A program made the position numbers and the translations under genes. A stretch of 64,000 nt of DNA from Devosia indica (GTDB lineage Bacteria; Pseudomonadota; Alphaproteobacteria; Rhizobiales; Devosiaceae). The stretch is from positions 62,001 through 126,000 of the forward strand of contig NZ_PYVZ01000007.1 of the NCBI RefSeq assembly GCF_003056405.1. The letters are read 5' to 3'. This document shows, piece after piece, positions 43,847 to 54,149 of this stretch; positions within the stretch are counted from its first letter, which is position 1; every line of letters starts with the position of its first letter. The notes below the pieces were generated by a model. It saw nothing but the letters and a program-made list of their open reading frames with translations. It ran no database searches and had not been told where the DNA came from.

Positions 43847-45141
43847 GCGCCGCCACGTCTTTGCCCCTGTTCCCGAACTTCTTTTCTGCGTCGGTTGCCC
43901 AGACCGATCCGGAGCTGGCCAAGGCCATACAGGACGAGCTGGGTCGTCAGCAGAACGAGATCGAGCTGATCGCCTCGGAGAACATCGTGTCCCAGGCCGT
44001 GCTCGAGGCTCAGGGGTCGGTCCTGACCAACAAATATGCCGAGGGCTATCCGGGCAAGCGCTACTATGGCGGCTGCCAATATGTCGACGTCGCCGAAACC
44101 CTGGCGATCGAGCGCGCCAAACAGTTGTTCGGCGTGGAATTTGCCAATGTGCAGCCTAATTCCGGCTCCCAGGCCAATCAGGGTGTCTATCAGGCGCTGA
44201 TTCAGCCCGGCGACACCATTCTGGGCATGTCACTCGACGCCGGTGGTCACCTGACCCACGGGGCCAAACCCAACCAGTCGGGCAAGTGGTTCAACGCCAT
44301 TCAGTACGGTCTGCGCCAGCAGGACGGCCGCGTTGACATGGATCAGGTCCGCGCTCTTGCACACGAGCACAAGCCCAAGATGATTGTGGCTGGCTTTTCG
44401 GCCTATTCGCGCATCATGGACTGGGCCGAGTTCCGCGCCATTGCCGATGAAGTCGGCGCCATCCTCTTTGTCGACATGGCCCATGTCGCTGGCCTGGTCG
44501 CTGGTGGCGTCTATCCCAGCCCGTTCCCGCATGCCCATGTGGCCAGCACCACCACGCACAAGACCCTGCGCGGTCCCCGCGGCGGCCTGATCCTCACCAA
44601 TGACGAGGCGATCGCCAAGAAGATCAACTCTGCCATTTTCCCTGGCATCCAGGGTGGGCCGCTGATGCATGTCATCGCCGCCAAGGCCGTTGCCTTCAAG
44701 GAAGCGCTCTCGCCCGAGTTCAAGGCCTATGCCAGCCAGGTTGTGGCCAATGCCAAGGTGCTGGCCGATACGTTGGTCAAGGGCGGGGTCGACATTGTTT
44801 CGGGCGGCACCGACAACCATCTGATGTTGGTCGATCTCCGGCCCAAGGGCCTGACCGGCAAGGCAACCGAAAAGGCGCTGGAGCGGGCCCACATCACGTG
44901 CAACAAGAACGCCGTGCCGTTCGATCCGGAAAAGCCCGCCATCACCTCTGGTGTACGCCTCGGGACGCCCGCCGGTACTTCGCGCGGCTTTGGCGAGGCG
45001 GAATTCCAGCTCATCGGTGAACTCATCATCGAGGTGCTCGATGGCCTCAAGACCAATGGTGACGACAACAACGGTGCTGTAGAGGCCCAAGTCCGTGCCA
45101 AGGTGAAGACGCTCACCGATCGCTTCCCGATCTACGGATAA
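43843..45141 (+). CDS. glyA: Serine hydroxymethyltransferase
   Basis: A 432-residue PLP enzyme interconverting serine and glycine and charging tetrahydrofolate. Motifs are [49 protein letters not shown] [23 protein letters not shown] and the PLP lysine in [16 protein letters not shown]. Length fits the family. Its start overlaps the upstream ORF stop; GAGG also lies upstream. nrdR follows after 17 nt. Confidence 0.97.
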   Translation: MSAATSLPLFPNFFSASVAQTDPELAKAIQDELGRQQNEIELIASENIVSQAVLEAQGSVLTNKYAEGYPGKRYYGGCQYVDVAETLAIERAKQLFGVEFANVQPNSGSQANQGVYQALIQPGDTILGMSLDAGGHLTHGAKPNQSGKWFNAIQYGLRQQDGRVDMDQVRALAHEHKPKMIVAGFSAYSRIMDWAEFRAIADEVGAILFVDMAHVAGLVAGGVYPSPFPHAHVASTTTHKTLRGPRGGLILTNDEAIAKKINSAIFPGIQGGPLMHVIAAKAVAFKEALSPEFKAYASQVVANAKVLADTLVKGGVDIVSGGTDNHLMLVDLRPKGLTGKATEKALERAHITCNKNAVPFDPEKPAITSGVRLGTPAGTSRGFGEAEFQLIGELIIEVLDGLKTNGDDNNGAVEAQVRAKVKTLTDRFPIYG

Positions 45142-45158
45142 CAACCAGAAGGCCCGCC

Positions 45159-45638
45159 ATGCGCTGCCCCTATTGTGGCAATGACGATACCCAAGTGAAG
45201 GATAGCCGCCCGACCGAAGATTCGGGCGCTATCCGCCGCCGCCGGGTCTGCAATGGCTGTGGCGGGCGCTTCACCACCTTTGAACGCGTGCAGCTTCGTG
45301 ACCTCACAGTAGTCAAGAAGACGGGGCGCAAAGTGCCCTTCGACCGCGAAAAGTTGGCGCGCTCGGTCAATACCGCCTTGCGCAAGCGGTCGGTGGAGCC
45401 TGAAAAGGTCGAGCGGATGATCTCCGGCATTGTCCGCCAGCTCGAAAGCTTGGGCGATGTCGAGGTGACATCCGATCAGATCGGCGAATATGTCATGGAA
45501 GGTCTCAAGGGCCTTGATGACGTGGCCTTTGTGCGCTTCGCCAGCGTTTACAAGAATTTCTCTGCCGCGAACGATTTCCGTTCCTTCTTGGCGAACCTGG
45601 AAGAGAGCAGCGCTACCCTGTCGGAGGACGATGTTTGA
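45159..45638 (+). CDS. nrdR: Transcriptional repressor NrdR
   Basis: A 159-residue repressor of ribonucleotide reductase genes. The zinc ribbon uses C3, C6, C31 and C34 ([21 protein letters not shown]). The ATP-cone domain follows ([43 protein letters not shown]), sensing ATP/dATP. It lies directly after glyA, an alphaproteobacterial order. Confidence 0.97.
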   Translation: MRCPYCGNDDTQVKDSRPTEDSGAIRRRRVCNGCGGRFTTFERVQLRDLTVVKKTGRKVPFDREKLARSVNTALRKRSVEPEKVERMISGIVRQLESLGDVEVTSDQIGEYVMEGLKGLDDVAFVRFASVYKNFSAANDFRSFLANLEESSATLSEDDV

Positions 45639-45763
45639 GCGCGGCCCTATTGGGCCAGCAAAACGATTCGTTCATCGCCCCTTGCGGTAAAACTGCCGGG
45701 CGTTCTCCAATTGCGTTATGATCTCCCTTGCGTCTCCCAGTGACGCCTAGAGGGAGGTAGATC

Positions 45764-46237
45764 ATGGATTCCTACGGTGTGCGATTTCCGCTGCCTGCAG
45801 ATGCGGGCAGGGGACTGCGCTTCCTCATTGTGGAGGGGCGTGCCTATCCCGACATTGCCGATGAAATGAAGCGCGGCGCCATCGCAGCGCTGGAACAGGC
45901 TGGCGCGCTCCATGAAACAATTGCTGTGCCCAGTGCCATGGAAGTGCCCGTGGCCATGGCAATGGCGATTGAAACTGGACGCTTCGACGGCTATGTGGCG
46001 CTGGGCTGTGTTATTCGCGGCCAGACCAACCATTACGTGTCAGTGGCCAATGAGAGCATCAGGGCGCTGGCCGAATTGGCCGTTGTTGATGCTTTGCCTC
46101 TTGGCATCGGCATTCTGACGGTGGAAAACGAAGCACAGGCCCGGATGCGGGCCGATGTGAACGATCAGGACCGAGGCGGGGATGCGGCGCGAGCCGCACT
46201 GGCCTTATCCAGTGTGAAAGTGAAACTGAACAGCTAG
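45764..46237 (+). CDS. ribH: 6,7-dimethyl-8-ribityllumazine synthase
   Basis: A 157-residue enzyme of riboflavin synthesis that joins the ribityl-aminouracil and dihydroxybutanone phosphate. Motifs are FLIVEGRAYPDIADEM, VPSAMEVPVAMAMA, GYVALGCVIRGQTNHYVSVANES, with the catalytic His, and LGIGILTVEN. The ribD and ribE genes that commonly sit between nrdR and ribH are absent. It is immediately followed by nusB. Confidence 0.93.
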   Translation: MDSYGVRFPLPADAGRGLRFLIVEGRAYPDIADEMKRGAIAALEQAGALHETIAVPSAMEVPVAMAMAIETGRFDGYVALGCVIRGQTNHYVSVANESIRALAELAVVDALPLGIGILTVENEAQARMRADVNDQDRGGDAARAALALSSVKVKLNS

Positions 46238-46723
46238 ATGACCGACCATCCCAAACGCGATCCCGGCGCCCCACGCCCTGCCAATCAGCGCGGCGCCGCC
46301 CGCCTAGCTGCCGTCCAGGCGCTCTACCAGATGGATATCGGCCGGGCGACGCTCGAAGATACGCTGGCACAGTTTGGTTCGTTCCATCTCGGCCGCGAAA
46401 TCGAGGGTGAGCAATATCTTCCCGCCGACGCCGATTTCTTCCGCCAGATTGTCACCGGGGTCGCCAAGCATCAGCTTGAGATCGACCCCTCGGTCGACAA
46501 GGCCCTGGCCGAAGGTTGGCCGATCGAGCGCGTCGACGCCACCCTGCGCGCCATTCTGCGCGCTGCCGCCTTCGAGCTGCTTCGCCGCAAGGACATTCCG
46601 GCGCGCGTGGTCATCACTGAGTACGTCGACATTGCCCGCGCCTTTTATGAGGATGACGCATCCGGCCTTGTCAACGCAGCGCTGGATTCCATCGCCCGTT
46701 CCGCGGGCGTGGACATGAACTGA
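46238..46723 (+). CDS. nusB: Transcription antitermination protein NusB
   Basis: A 161-residue all-helical protein: RGAARLAAVQALYQMDIG, then ADADFFRQIVTGV, then PIERVDATLRAILRAAAFELL and DIPARVVITEYVDIARAFYEDDASGLVNAALDSIA. It acts with NusE in rRNA antitermination. ATG follows the ribH TAG with no gap. The N-terminal PRPANQRGAAR extension is typical of alphaproteobacteria. Confidence 0.96.
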   Translation: MTDHPKRDPGAPRPANQRGAARLAAVQALYQMDIGRATLEDTLAQFGSFHLGREIEGEQYLPADADFFRQIVTGVAKHQLEIDPSVDKALAEGWPIERVDATLRAILRAAAFELLRRKDIPARVVITEYVDIARAFYEDDASGLVNAALDSIARSAGVDMN

Positions 46724-46792
46724 ACCAATCGGCATTGACGCCTCTGGCGGCGGGGCGCACCGTCCGCCGCCGCCCACCAAGGATGTCTTTCA

Positions 46793-47983
46793 ATGCCTGA
46801 CAGCCGCAGCCAATCCATCCGCAATATCGGTCTGCTCTCGGCCGTCCAGGCTCTTGGTGGCTCGAGTTCCTCTATCATCATGTCGGTCGCGGCTCTGGCA
46901 GCCGTTAATTTTGCTCCCGACCGGTCCGCCGTGACGCTGCCGGTGACGGCCATGATTGTCGGCCTGGCGCTGACCACCTCGACCGCGACGATGGTGATCT
47001 ATCGCCTTGGGCGAACACGCGGCCTGATGCTGGGCGCAGCCATCGGCATTCCCGCCTCTATAGTCGCCACGCTGGCGGTGATACTCGGGCAGTTCTATCT
47101 CTTTGCCGCTGGCCTGTTCCTCGTGGGAATGTCGGGCGCCTTCATGCAGCAGGTGCGCTTTGCCGCCGCTGACAGCGTCGCCCCCGAATTCAAAAGCCAG
47201 GCGATTTCCTGGGTCATGTTCGGCGGCGTTGCCGCAGGCTTCCTTGGGCCGCAATTGAGCGCCCTGAGCATTGGCTGGATTCCGGGGGCAGAATATGCCG
47301 CCAGCTTCATGGTGATCGGCGTGATCTCGCTGCTCTCGGTGCTGGTGCTCGCCGGTACCCGCTTGGCACCGACCCATGCCCCCGGGGCCACAGAAGACAA
47401 GGGACGGCCGCTTTCGGTGTTGCTGTGTCAGCCGGAAATCGTCTTGCCGATGCTCGGCGCCGCGCTCAGCTATGCGCTGATGACGCTGATCATGGTCGCA
47501 GCGCCCCTGGCCATGGTGCATCTCTGCGGTCACCCTCCCACCGACGCGGCCGGGGCTATTCAATGGCACGTCGTGGCCATGTTCGCGCCAAGCTTTGTCA
47601 CCGGCGCCATCATCAAGCGCATCGGCGCCAATCTGGTCACCGCCATCGGCCTGCTGCTGATCATCGCCTGCGCGGTGATCGCTCTCAATGGCATCACAGT
47701 TGCCCATTTCACCATCACCCTCATTCTATTGGGCGTAGGCTGGAACTTCGGCTTCATCGGGTCGACGGCCATGCTGGCGACCAGCTATCGGCCGCAGGAG
47801 GCCGGTCGTGTCCAGGCGGTCAACGAACAAGTGGTGTTCGGCTCCAGCGCCATCGCATCGCTCAGCTCGGGCTTCCTGCTGCAATTCGTGGGCTGGGAAT
47901 CGATCAACCTGCTGGCCATTCCCGTGGCGACACTGACCATATTGTTGCTCGGTTTCGGCGCCCTGCGTCAGGCGCGCGCCTGA
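46793..47983 (+). CDS. MFS transporter
   Basis: A 396-residue membrane protein with about twelve helices. The loop after helix two has VIYRLGRTRGLMLGAAIG, the MFS motif A position. Others are GMSGAFMQQVRFAAADSV, LGVGWNFGFIGSTAML and GRVQAVNEQVVFGSSAIASLSSG. It resembles the YcxA/NarK-like uncharacterised exporters near nusB in alphaproteobacteria. Substrate unknown. Confidence 0.85.
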   Translation: MPDSRSQSIRNIGLLSAVQALGGSSSSIIMSVAALAAVNFAPDRSAVTLPVTAMIVGLALTTSTATMVIYRLGRTRGLMLGAAIGIPASIVATLAVILGQFYLFAAGLFLVGMSGAFMQQVRFAAADSVAPEFKSQAISWVMFGGVAAGFLGPQLSALSIGWIPGAEYAASFMVIGVISLLSVLVLAGTRLAPTHAPGATEDKGRPLSVLLCQPEIVLPMLGAALSYALMTLIMVAAPLAMVHLCGHPPTDAAGAIQWHVVAMFAPSFVTGAIIKRIGANLVTAIGLLLIIACAVIALNGITVAHFTITLILLGVGWNFGFIGSTAMLATSYRPQEAGRVQAVNEQVVFGSSAIASLSSGFLLQFVGWESINLLAIPVATLTILLLGFGALRQARA

Positions 47984-47987
47984 CGCA

Positions 47988-48016
47988 AAGAAAAAAGCCC
48001 CGGTGAACCGGGGCTT
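47988..48016 (-). terminator. bamE intrinsic terminator
   Basis: AAGCCCCGG (47995-48003) and CCGGGGCTT (48008-48016) form a perfect 9-bp stem with loop TGAA. Read on the minus strand it is followed by TTTTTTCTTT. Confidence 0.9.
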
Positions 48017-48039
48017 CGGACGTCAGGACTCTGCTTGAC

Positions 48040-48477
48040 CTAGAACGAGGACAGGATGGAGTCGATAAAGGTCGCATCCTCGCCGAACGAAGGCGTGCGG
48101 CGCGTTTCGATATTGACCGCCTTGCCGTCCTCAAGCGCATAGACGGCGCGTTCGATGACCTTCTTGTTGCGGTCGAAATAGATGGCCAGAACCGTGCGTT
48201 CCTCGATCATGGTCATGCCGAACGAAGTCTGGTTCACCTTGGTTTCCACATAGTACCAAGCGGTGCGATCACCAAAAGTATTGGTGGTCTGGGGCGAACC
48301 CAGCACCAATGTGACCAATTGCTGGCTCTGGCCGGGCCGGATCTGCTGCAGTGCCGAGTCGGGAATTTCATAGCCCTGGGTTCGCTTGGAGATCAGCGAG
48401 GTGCTGCTGGTGCAGCCGGCGAGCGCAACGGCCAGTACGGCCGCGGCAACGGAGGCTTTTGCAATTCGCAGAGGCAT
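48040..48477 (-). CDS. bamE: Outer membrane protein assembly factor BamE
   Basis: A 145-residue lipoprotein. The signal ends in a lipobox (LAVALAGC) with Cys22 as the lipid site. The SmpA/OmlA domain shows IPDSALQQIRPGQSQQLVTLVLGSPQTTNTFGDRTAWYYVE, then LAIYFDRNKKVIERAVYALEDG. It supports BamA in outer-membrane protein assembly. Divergent from the ubiquinol-cytochrome c chaperone gene. Confidence 0.93.
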   Translation of the reverse strand: MPLRIAKASVAAAVLAVALAGCTSSTSLISKRTQGYEIPDSALQQIRPGQSQQLVTLVLGSPQTTNTFGDRTAWYYVETKVNQTSFGMTMIEERTVLAIYFDRNKKVIERAVYALEDGKAVNIETRRTPSFGEDATFIDSILSSF

Positions 48478-48643
48478 GAATTTGACTTTCCCGATGGCTG
48501 TCGACTATAGGCGTGACACTTGGGCGCGTGCCCATTGGCCGCCGGAATGTGTAGCTGTCAACTTGGCCGTCTGGCAAGCTGGCAATGATCCGGCACCCCG
48601 ATCTGCCCCGTGTTTGACCGATACCGACGCCGAGCGCAATCCC

Positions 48644-49171
48644 ATGATCATGTCCTTGTTCCGCAAGAAGACTGCTACCGAGCCGGTTTACGCCGTGTAC
48701 AATTCCATTGTGGCGCAATCCCGGCGGCCGGTCTTCTACGCCCAGTGGGGTGTGCCCGACACTGTGACCGGGCGGTTCGACATGATCAGCCTGCATATGG
48801 CGCTGTTGTTCCGGCGCCTGCGCAACGGGCCTGACGGGTCGCGAGAATTCAGCCAGGCGGTATTCGACCTGTTTTTCAAGGATATGGACCGCTCGCTGCG
48901 CGAAATGGGTGTCTCGGACCTCGGTGTGCCGAAGAAGATTCAGAAGATGGGCAATATCTTCTTTGGTCTGCTCGCCGCCTTGAACGAAGCGATGGATCGC
49001 AATGACGCCGACGCGCTGGCCAGCGTTCTGGCGCGCAATGTTTTTGATGGCCAGGATACGCCGGAGCTGCGGGCCCTGGCCGATTATGTCTTTGATCGCG
49101 ATGCGGAGCTGGCGACCCAGCCCATAGACGCGATCACGGCAGGCTCGATTCGATTCGAGGCCGCCGCATGA
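48644..49171 (+). CDS. Ubiquinol-cytochrome c chaperone family protein
   Basis: A 175-residue soluble protein of the CBP3/UQCC family (PF03981): YNSIVAQSRRPVFYAQWGVPDTVTGRFDMISLHMALLFRRL, QAVFDLFFKDMDRSLREMGVSDLGVPKKIQKM and FFGLLAALNEAM. In mitochondria the family helps cytochrome bc1 assembly; the bacterial role is less clear. Start ATG at 48644, with a second ATG two codons later. It overlaps the DUF177 gene by 4 nt. Confidence 0.9.
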   Translation: MIMSLFRKKTATEPVYAVYNSIVAQSRRPVFYAQWGVPDTVTGRFDMISLHMALLFRRLRNGPDGSREFSQAVFDLFFKDMDRSLREMGVSDLGVPKKIQKMGNIFFGLLAALNEAMDRNDADALASVLARNVFDGQDTPELRALADYVFDRDAELATQPIDAITAGSIRFEAAA

Positions 49172-49719
49172 CCCGCCCTGAAGAGCCCATTTTCGATGCC
49201 GTTGTCAGGATCGACAAATTGCCGGCCGGCGGCCGCTCTATCGCCGTCGACGCGGACGAAACGGAGCGCCAGGCCATTGCCGAGGCCATGAACATTCTCT
49301 CGGTGGAGCGTTTCACGGCGAGCCTGACGGTCACCCCGCTGCGGGGCGGCCTGCGCGCACTGGGCCATCTGGAAGCGGACGCGACGCAAGCGTCGGTCGT
49401 CAGCTTCGAGCCCGTTGCCGAGACCATTTCCGAAGATATCGATCGCGTCTTTCTGCCGGCGCCGCGCGAAAAGCAGGCGCCCGCTGCCGGTGCCGAAATT
49501 TACGTCGACCTTGAAAATGACGACTTTCCCGATCACATCGACGGGCCAGAGGTCGACTTGAGCGCATTGTTGCTCGAAACCCTGGCGCTGGCGCTCGATC
49601 CTTATCCGCGACTTCCTGATGAAACTCTAGAGTCTCTGGGGGTTTCTACTGGAGATGAGGAGGAGGGGCCCTTTGCCAAGCTGGCGCGCCTCAAGGATGA
49701 GGGCGGGGACAAGAAATGA
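49168..49719 (+). CDS. DUF177 (YceD-like) protein
   Basis: A 183-residue protein. The central ILSVERFTASLTVTPLRGGLRALGHLEADATQASVVSFEPVAETISEDIDRVF and C-terminal DLSALLLETLALALDPYPR..DE match DUF177 (YceD). In E. coli and plants YceD relatives affect 23S rRNA accumulation; the bacterial gene often precedes rpmF and plsX. Here rpmF is missing and plsX follows directly. Confidence 0.9.
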   Translation: MTRPEEPIFDAVVRIDKLPAGGRSIAVDADETERQAIAEAMNILSVERFTASLTVTPLRGGLRALGHLEADATQASVVSFEPVAETISEDIDRVFLPAPREKQAPAAGAEIYVDLENDDFPDHIDGPEVDLSALLLETLALALDPYPRLPDETLESLGVSTGDEEEGPFAKLARLKDEGGDKK

Positions 49720-49803
49720 GGCCTTGCCCTTCCAGGGCTTGCGCCGACCCGTTGATGGGATATGTTTGCTTGCCTGCCAAAGCGGGCCGAAAAACGGGCT
49801 GAA

Positions 49804-50874
49804 ATGACCGATTCTATTACGATTTCCGTGGATGCCATGGGCGGCGATCACGCTCCGCGTGCCGTTATTCATGGCGCTCACTTGGCCCTCAAGGAGCGCA
49901 AGAACACGCGCTTTATCTTTCATGGCCTGAAGGAGCAGATCGACCCTCTGCTTGAAGAATTCCCGGCCCTCAAGCCGGTTTCCACCGTTAGGCATTGCGA
50001 GACCGTGATTGCCATGGACGAGAAGCCGAGCCAGGCCCTGCGCAAGGGCAAGGGCATCTCGTCCATGTGGATGGCTATTCAGGCGGTCAAGGACAAGGAA
50101 GCCGATGTCGCCATTTCCGGGGGCAATACCGGCGCCCTGATGGCGATGGCCACCTTCTGCCTGCGGCCTATGAAGGGCATTTCGCGCCCCGGCATTGCGG
50201 CGATCTGGCCCACCCTGCGCTCCGACATCATCGTTCTCGACATGGGTGCTACTATCGGCGCCGATGCCCAGCAATTAGTGGATTACACCATCCTGGGATC
50301 CGCCCTCGCCCGGGCCCTTTTCGATTCCGAATCGCCTACGGTCGGCCTGCTCAATGTCGGCACCGAGGAGGTGAAGGGGCTCGACTACATCAAGGAAGCC
50401 GGCAAAATTCTCTCCGAAGCAAGCGGCGCCGGCTTTACCTATCACGGCTTTGTCGAGGGCGACGACATTGGCAAGGGCACGGTGGATGTGGTGGTCACAG
50501 AGGGGTTTGTCGGCAATATTGCCCTCAAGACCGCTGAAGGCACCGCGCGTCAGGTTGCCAGCTATCTGCGCCAATCGCTCAAGGCGACTTTGATGAGCCG
50601 CATCGGCGCCCTGTTTGCGTCGTCTGCCCTCAATGCCCTGCGCCGCAAGATGGATCCGCGTACCGTTAACGGCGGCGTGTTCATGGGTCTCAATGGCATT
50701 GTCATCAAGTCCCATGGTGGCACTGACGAGATCGGCTACAAGAGTGCGCTGGGCCTGTCCTACGAGATGGCGCGCAGCCGCCTGATGGACAAGATTGGCG
50801 ACACCATGCATCGTTTTCCCATCCACAAGGCAGACCCCAACCTGCCAACCGAGACCGAGGCCAAATCGGCGTGA
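49804..50874 (+). CDS. plsX: Phosphate acyltransferase PlsX
   Basis: A 356-residue enzyme making acyl-phosphate from acyl-ACP for phospholipid synthesis. Motifs are [50 protein letters not shown] and INGI-type [20 protein letters not shown] at 49804 starts the conserved sequence; an in-frame ATG at 49762 adds unrelated residues. It overlaps fabH by 4 nt. Confidence 0.97.
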   Translation: MTDSITISVDAMGGDHAPRAVIHGAHLALKERKNTRFIFHGLKEQIDPLLEEFPALKPVSTVRHCETVIAMDEKPSQALRKGKGISSMWMAIQAVKDKEADVAISGGNTGALMAMATFCLRPMKGISRPGIAAIWPTLRSDIIVLDMGATIGADAQQLVDYTILGSALARALFDSESPTVGLLNVGTEEVKGLDYIKEAGKILSEASGAGFTYHGFVEGDDIGKGTVDVVVTEGFVGNIALKTAEGTARQVASYLRQSLKATLMSRIGALFASSALNALRRKMDPRTVNGGVFMGLNGIVIKSHGGTDEIGYKSALGLSYEMARSRLMDKIGDTMHRFPIHKADPNLPTETEAKSA

Positions 50875-51851
50875 CCAGCTCAATCCGTTCCGTCATTCGT
50901 GGGGTTGGCAGCTATTTGCCAGCCAGGACCGTCACCAATGAAGAATTGGCCAAAACCGTCGATACGTCCGACGAATGGATTCAGCAGCGCGTCGGTATCA
51001 AGGAACGCCATATCGCAGCTGAGGGTGAATTTACCTCCGACCTGGCCGCCGCTGCGGCGCGGGCAGCACTCGACAATGCCGGCTTTGCGATCGAGGACAT
51101 CGACCTCATAATCGTTGCCACCACGACACCCGACTATACCTTTCCCAGCGCCGCCACCCTGGTGCAGATGAAGCTGGGCATGCATCACGGCTTTGCCTTC
51201 GATATCCAGGCGGTCTGCTCTGGCTTCGTCTATGCCGTAGCCACGGCGGACAGCTATATCAAGAACGGCATGGCCCGCCGGGTGCTGGTGATCGGCGCCG
51301 AGACCTTTTCGCGCCTGCTTGACTGGACGGATCGCACCACCTGCGTGCTGTTCGGCGATGGGGCTGGCGCAGTGGTCATGGAGCGTATCGATCTGGCCGA
51401 GGGTCAGCCTGAACGCGGCGTGCTCAGTTCGGCCCTGCGCTCAGATGGCCGCCATTGGGACAAGCTCTATGTCGATGGAGGGCCCTCGACCACCGGCACC
51501 ACGGGCCACGTGCACATGCAGGGGCCGGAAGTCTTCCGCCACGCCGTAGGCAAGATCACCGACGTGGTCTACGCCACGCTTGAACAAGCGGGCTACACGG
51601 TGGCCGATCTCGACTGGTTCGTGCCCCACCAGGCCAACAAGCGCATTATCGACGGGGCAGGGGCCAAGCTTGGCCTGCCACCTGAGAAGGTCATTATTAC
51701 CGTCGATATGCACGCCAACACCTCCGCGGCCTCCGTGCCCTTGGCTTTGAGCGTGGCCGTTGCCGATGGGCGCATCAAACAAGGTGATCTGGTCATGCTC
51801 GAGGCCATGGGCGGCGGCTTCACCTGGGGCGCATCGCTCATTCGCTGGTAG
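50871..51851 (+). CDS. fabH: Beta-ketoacyl-ACP synthase III
   Basis: A 326-residue initiating condensing enzyme of fatty-acid synthesis. The triad is Cys116 ([12 protein letters not shown]), His in VPHQANKRI and Asn in [10 protein letters not shown]. Start region [20 protein letters not shown] fits FabH. GTG start at 50871 overlaps the plsX stop. Confidence 0.97.
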   Translation: MTSSIRSVIRGVGSYLPARTVTNEELAKTVDTSDEWIQQRVGIKERHIAAEGEFTSDLAAAAARAALDNAGFAIEDIDLIIVATTTPDYTFPSAATLVQMKLGMHHGFAFDIQAVCSGFVYAVATADSYIKNGMARRVLVIGAETFSRLLDWTDRTTCVLFGDGAGAVVMERIDLAEGQPERGVLSSALRSDGRHWDKLYVDGGPSTTGTTGHVHMQGPEVFRHAVGKITDVVYATLEQAGYTVADLDWFVPHQANKRIIDGAGAKLGLPPEKVIITVDMHANTSAASVPLALSVAVADGRIKQGDLVMLEAMGGGFTWGASLIRW

Positions 51852-52074
51852 TCCCGTTAACCGCATTGACCTCAAGCGTTTCAAGGCGTTAGTGTTCTTC
51901 TAGGGTGGAGGAAACCGGCGCTGACGCAAACGACGAGATCGTGCGGCGGCGTCATTCTGGGGAAGGGATCCCGTACGGCGATGCAGCTCCGGCGGTTGCA
52001 TTGGTGTCTGGTGACATGGGTTTTGCCATGGCGCCTGCTGGGAAGTCCGAACCCGCTGCAACTTGGGGGCGCGA

Positions 52075-52386
52075 ATGACGCAGAAGACGGTTACGCGGGC
52101 GGATCTTGCCGAAGCGGTCTATGGTTCGGTCGGGCTCTCTCGAACAGAGTCAGCGGAACTGGTGGAGCGCGTCCTCGAACTGATATCGGACGCTCTTGTG
52201 ACGGGCTCCAACGTCAAGCTCTCCTCCTTCGGCTCCTTCCAGGTCCGCTCCAAGAACGAAAGGATCGGCCGCAACCCAAAGACTGGCGAGGAGGTCCCCA
52301 TCCTGCCGCGGCAGGTTCTTGTGTTCAAACCCTCCAATGTGTTGAAGTCCAAGATCAACAAGTCTATGGTCAGCGCTGGAAAGTAA
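52075..52386 (+). CDS. ihfA: Integration host factor subunit alpha
   Basis: A 103-residue DNA-bending protein. Motifs are [62 protein letters not shown] and the minor-groove arm [19 protein letters not shown]. It would pair with IhfB. ATG at 52075 starts the family sequence. The 223-nt leader upstream has no recognised element. Confidence 0.95.
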   Translation: MTQKTVTRADLAEAVYGSVGLSRTESAELVERVLELISDALVTGSNVKLSSFGSFQVRSKNERIGRNPKTGEEVPILPRQVLVFKPSNVLKSKINKSMVSAGK

Positions 52387-52491
52387 GGCTTTTACGCGCC
52401 TGGTCGAAGAGCGTTTTGGTTCTCCGAAAGGCCCGGCTGGTAAGGGCGAAACTGCAACAAGCGCGTTGCCGTGGGCAGGGAGAATCGCGGT

Positions 52492-52947
52492 TTGGACAAG
52501 TCGCCAGACGCGTTCCGTACCATCTCTGAGGCTGCTGAAGAGCTCGATCTCCCGCAGCACGTTTTGCGATTCTGGGAAACCCGTTTCAATACCATCAAGC
52601 CGCTCAAGCGCGGCGGTGGGCGGCGCTATTATCGCCCCGAAGACGTGATGCTGCTCCGTGGTATCCGCCATCTGCTTTACGATCAGGGTTTCACCATCAA
52701 GGGCGTGCAGAAGATCCTCAAGGATCAGGGGCCCCGGTACGTCATCGCCGTTGGCGAGGGCAAGGGACTGGACGAAATTCTGCCCATGATCGAGCAGGCC
52801 GAGGCCGCGGGCGATGAGGCGGAACTGGAAGACGCCCAGATGTTGGCCAGCCCTGCGCTGGATCAGGAGTCGCGCGACAAGCTCTCCGAAGTGCTGCGCG
52901 AACTGCTTGAGTGCAAGCGGTTGCTGGAGCGCGCGCGCGAGCATTGA
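52492..52947 (+). CDS. MerR-family regulator
   Basis: A 151-residue winged-helix regulator beginning with TTG at 52492 ([32 protein letters not shown]), with AGGGAGAA 7 nt upstream. The wing region is [36 protein letters not shown]. No metal-binding cysteines are seen. This protein follows ihfA in most Hyphomicrobiales; its regulon is not known. A GTG at 52471 would add seven unrelated residues. Confidence 0.9.
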   Translation: MDKSPDAFRTISEAAEELDLPQHVLRFWETRFNTIKPLKRGGGRRYYRPEDVMLLRGIRHLLYDQGFTIKGVQKILKDQGPRYVIAVGEGKGLDEILPMIEQAEAAGDEAELEDAQMLASPALDQESRDKLSEVLRELLECKRLLERAREH

Positions 52948-53046
52948 AAGTCCTGGAATTTCTGTTTCGCTAGCTCGAAAAATGGACTATCTGTTCCGCA
53001 AGATTGGGCCGCTGATCGGCTCGTTGATTGCTGGAGTCTGTTCGCG

Positions 53047-54084
53047 ATGACCATTCGTTTTGGCCTGCTCGGGGCAGGTCGCATTGGAAAAGTACACGCC
53101 AAGGCCATTTCTTCGAACGGGCGGGCCGAACTGATCGCCGTTGCCGACGCCATGCCCGATGCCGCCTCGGCATTGGCCGGGCAATACGACGCCCAGGTGC
53201 GCACGATCGAAGCCATCGAGACGGCGTCGGACATCGATGCGGTCATTATCTGTACACCGACCGATACTCATGCCGATCTGATCGAACGCTTCGCCCGGGC
53301 CGGCAAGGCCATCTTCTGCGAAAAGCCCATTGATCTCGACGTCGAGCGGGTGAAGGCCTGTCTCCGGGTCGTCGATGAAACCGGCGCGACGCTGATGGTC
53401 GGGTTCAACCGGCGCTTCGATCCACATTTCCAGGCGGCAAAACAGGCCATTGCCGATGGCCAGATCGGTGACGTCGAGATGGTCACGATCATCTCCCGCG
53501 ATCCCGGTGCGCCGCCGGCCGACTATGTGAAGCGCTCCGGCGGCATTTTCCGCGACATGACCATCCACGATTTCGATATGGCCCGCTTCCTGCTGGGCGA
53601 AGAGATCGAAACCGTCTCCGCCCAGGCTTCGGTTCTGGTGGACAAGGCGATTGGCGAAGCCGGCGACTTCGACAGTGCCTCGATCATGCTGGCGACGGCA
53701 TCGGGCAGGCATGCCACCATTTCGAATTCGCGCCGCGCCACTTATGGCTATGACCAGCGCATCGAAGTCCATGGCTCGAAGGGCGCCGTCGCTGCAGAGA
53801 ACCAGCGCCCGGTTTCCATCGAGATAGCCAATGCAGAGGGCTATACACGGCCGCCGCTGCATGACTTTTTCATGACCCGCTACACAGAGGCTTATGCCCG
53901 CGAAATCAGCCACTTCATAGATTGCGTTGAATCAAAGTCTCCGGCCGCACCGAGTGGCGCCGACGGGCTCATTGCCCTCGCTCTGGCCGAGGCGGCGTTG
54001 AAGTCGGTGGCCGAAGGCCGGTCGGTCAAGGTAAGCGAAATAACTGGCCCGCTGGCTGATCGCTCCGTGTTCCAGGGTCGGTAG
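53047..54084 (+). CDS. iolG: Inositol 2-dehydrogenase
   Basis: A 345-residue Gfo/Idh/MocA enzyme oxidising myo-inositol to 2-keto-myo-inositol with NAD. The Rossmann motif is FGLLGAGRIGKVHAKAI, the catalytic lysine is in AIFCEKPIDLD, and the Asp/His pair in GGIFRDMTIHDFDMARF. GGAG lies upstream of the ATG. It is on the plus strand, apart from the minus-strand iolBEDC run. Confidence 0.92.
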   Translation: MTIRFGLLGAGRIGKVHAKAISSNGRAELIAVADAMPDAASALAGQYDAQVRTIEAIETASDIDAVIICTPTDTHADLIERFARAGKAIFCEKPIDLDVERVKACLRVVDETGATLMVGFNRRFDPHFQAAKQAIADGQIGDVEMVTIISRDPGAPPADYVKRSGGIFRDMTIHDFDMARFLLGEEIETVSAQASVLVDKAIGEAGDFDSASIMLATASGRHATISNSRRATYGYDQRIEVHGSKGAVAAENQRPVSIEIANAEGYTRPPLHDFFMTRYTEAYAREISHFIDCVESKSPAAPSGADGLIALALAEAALKSVAEGRSVKVSEITGPLADRSVFQGR

Positions 54085-54149
54085 GCCGCCGGCCTTGCGA
54101 CCACCAGCCGACCTCCCTAGTCTTTGCGAGCAAGACAAGGGAGCGTCCA

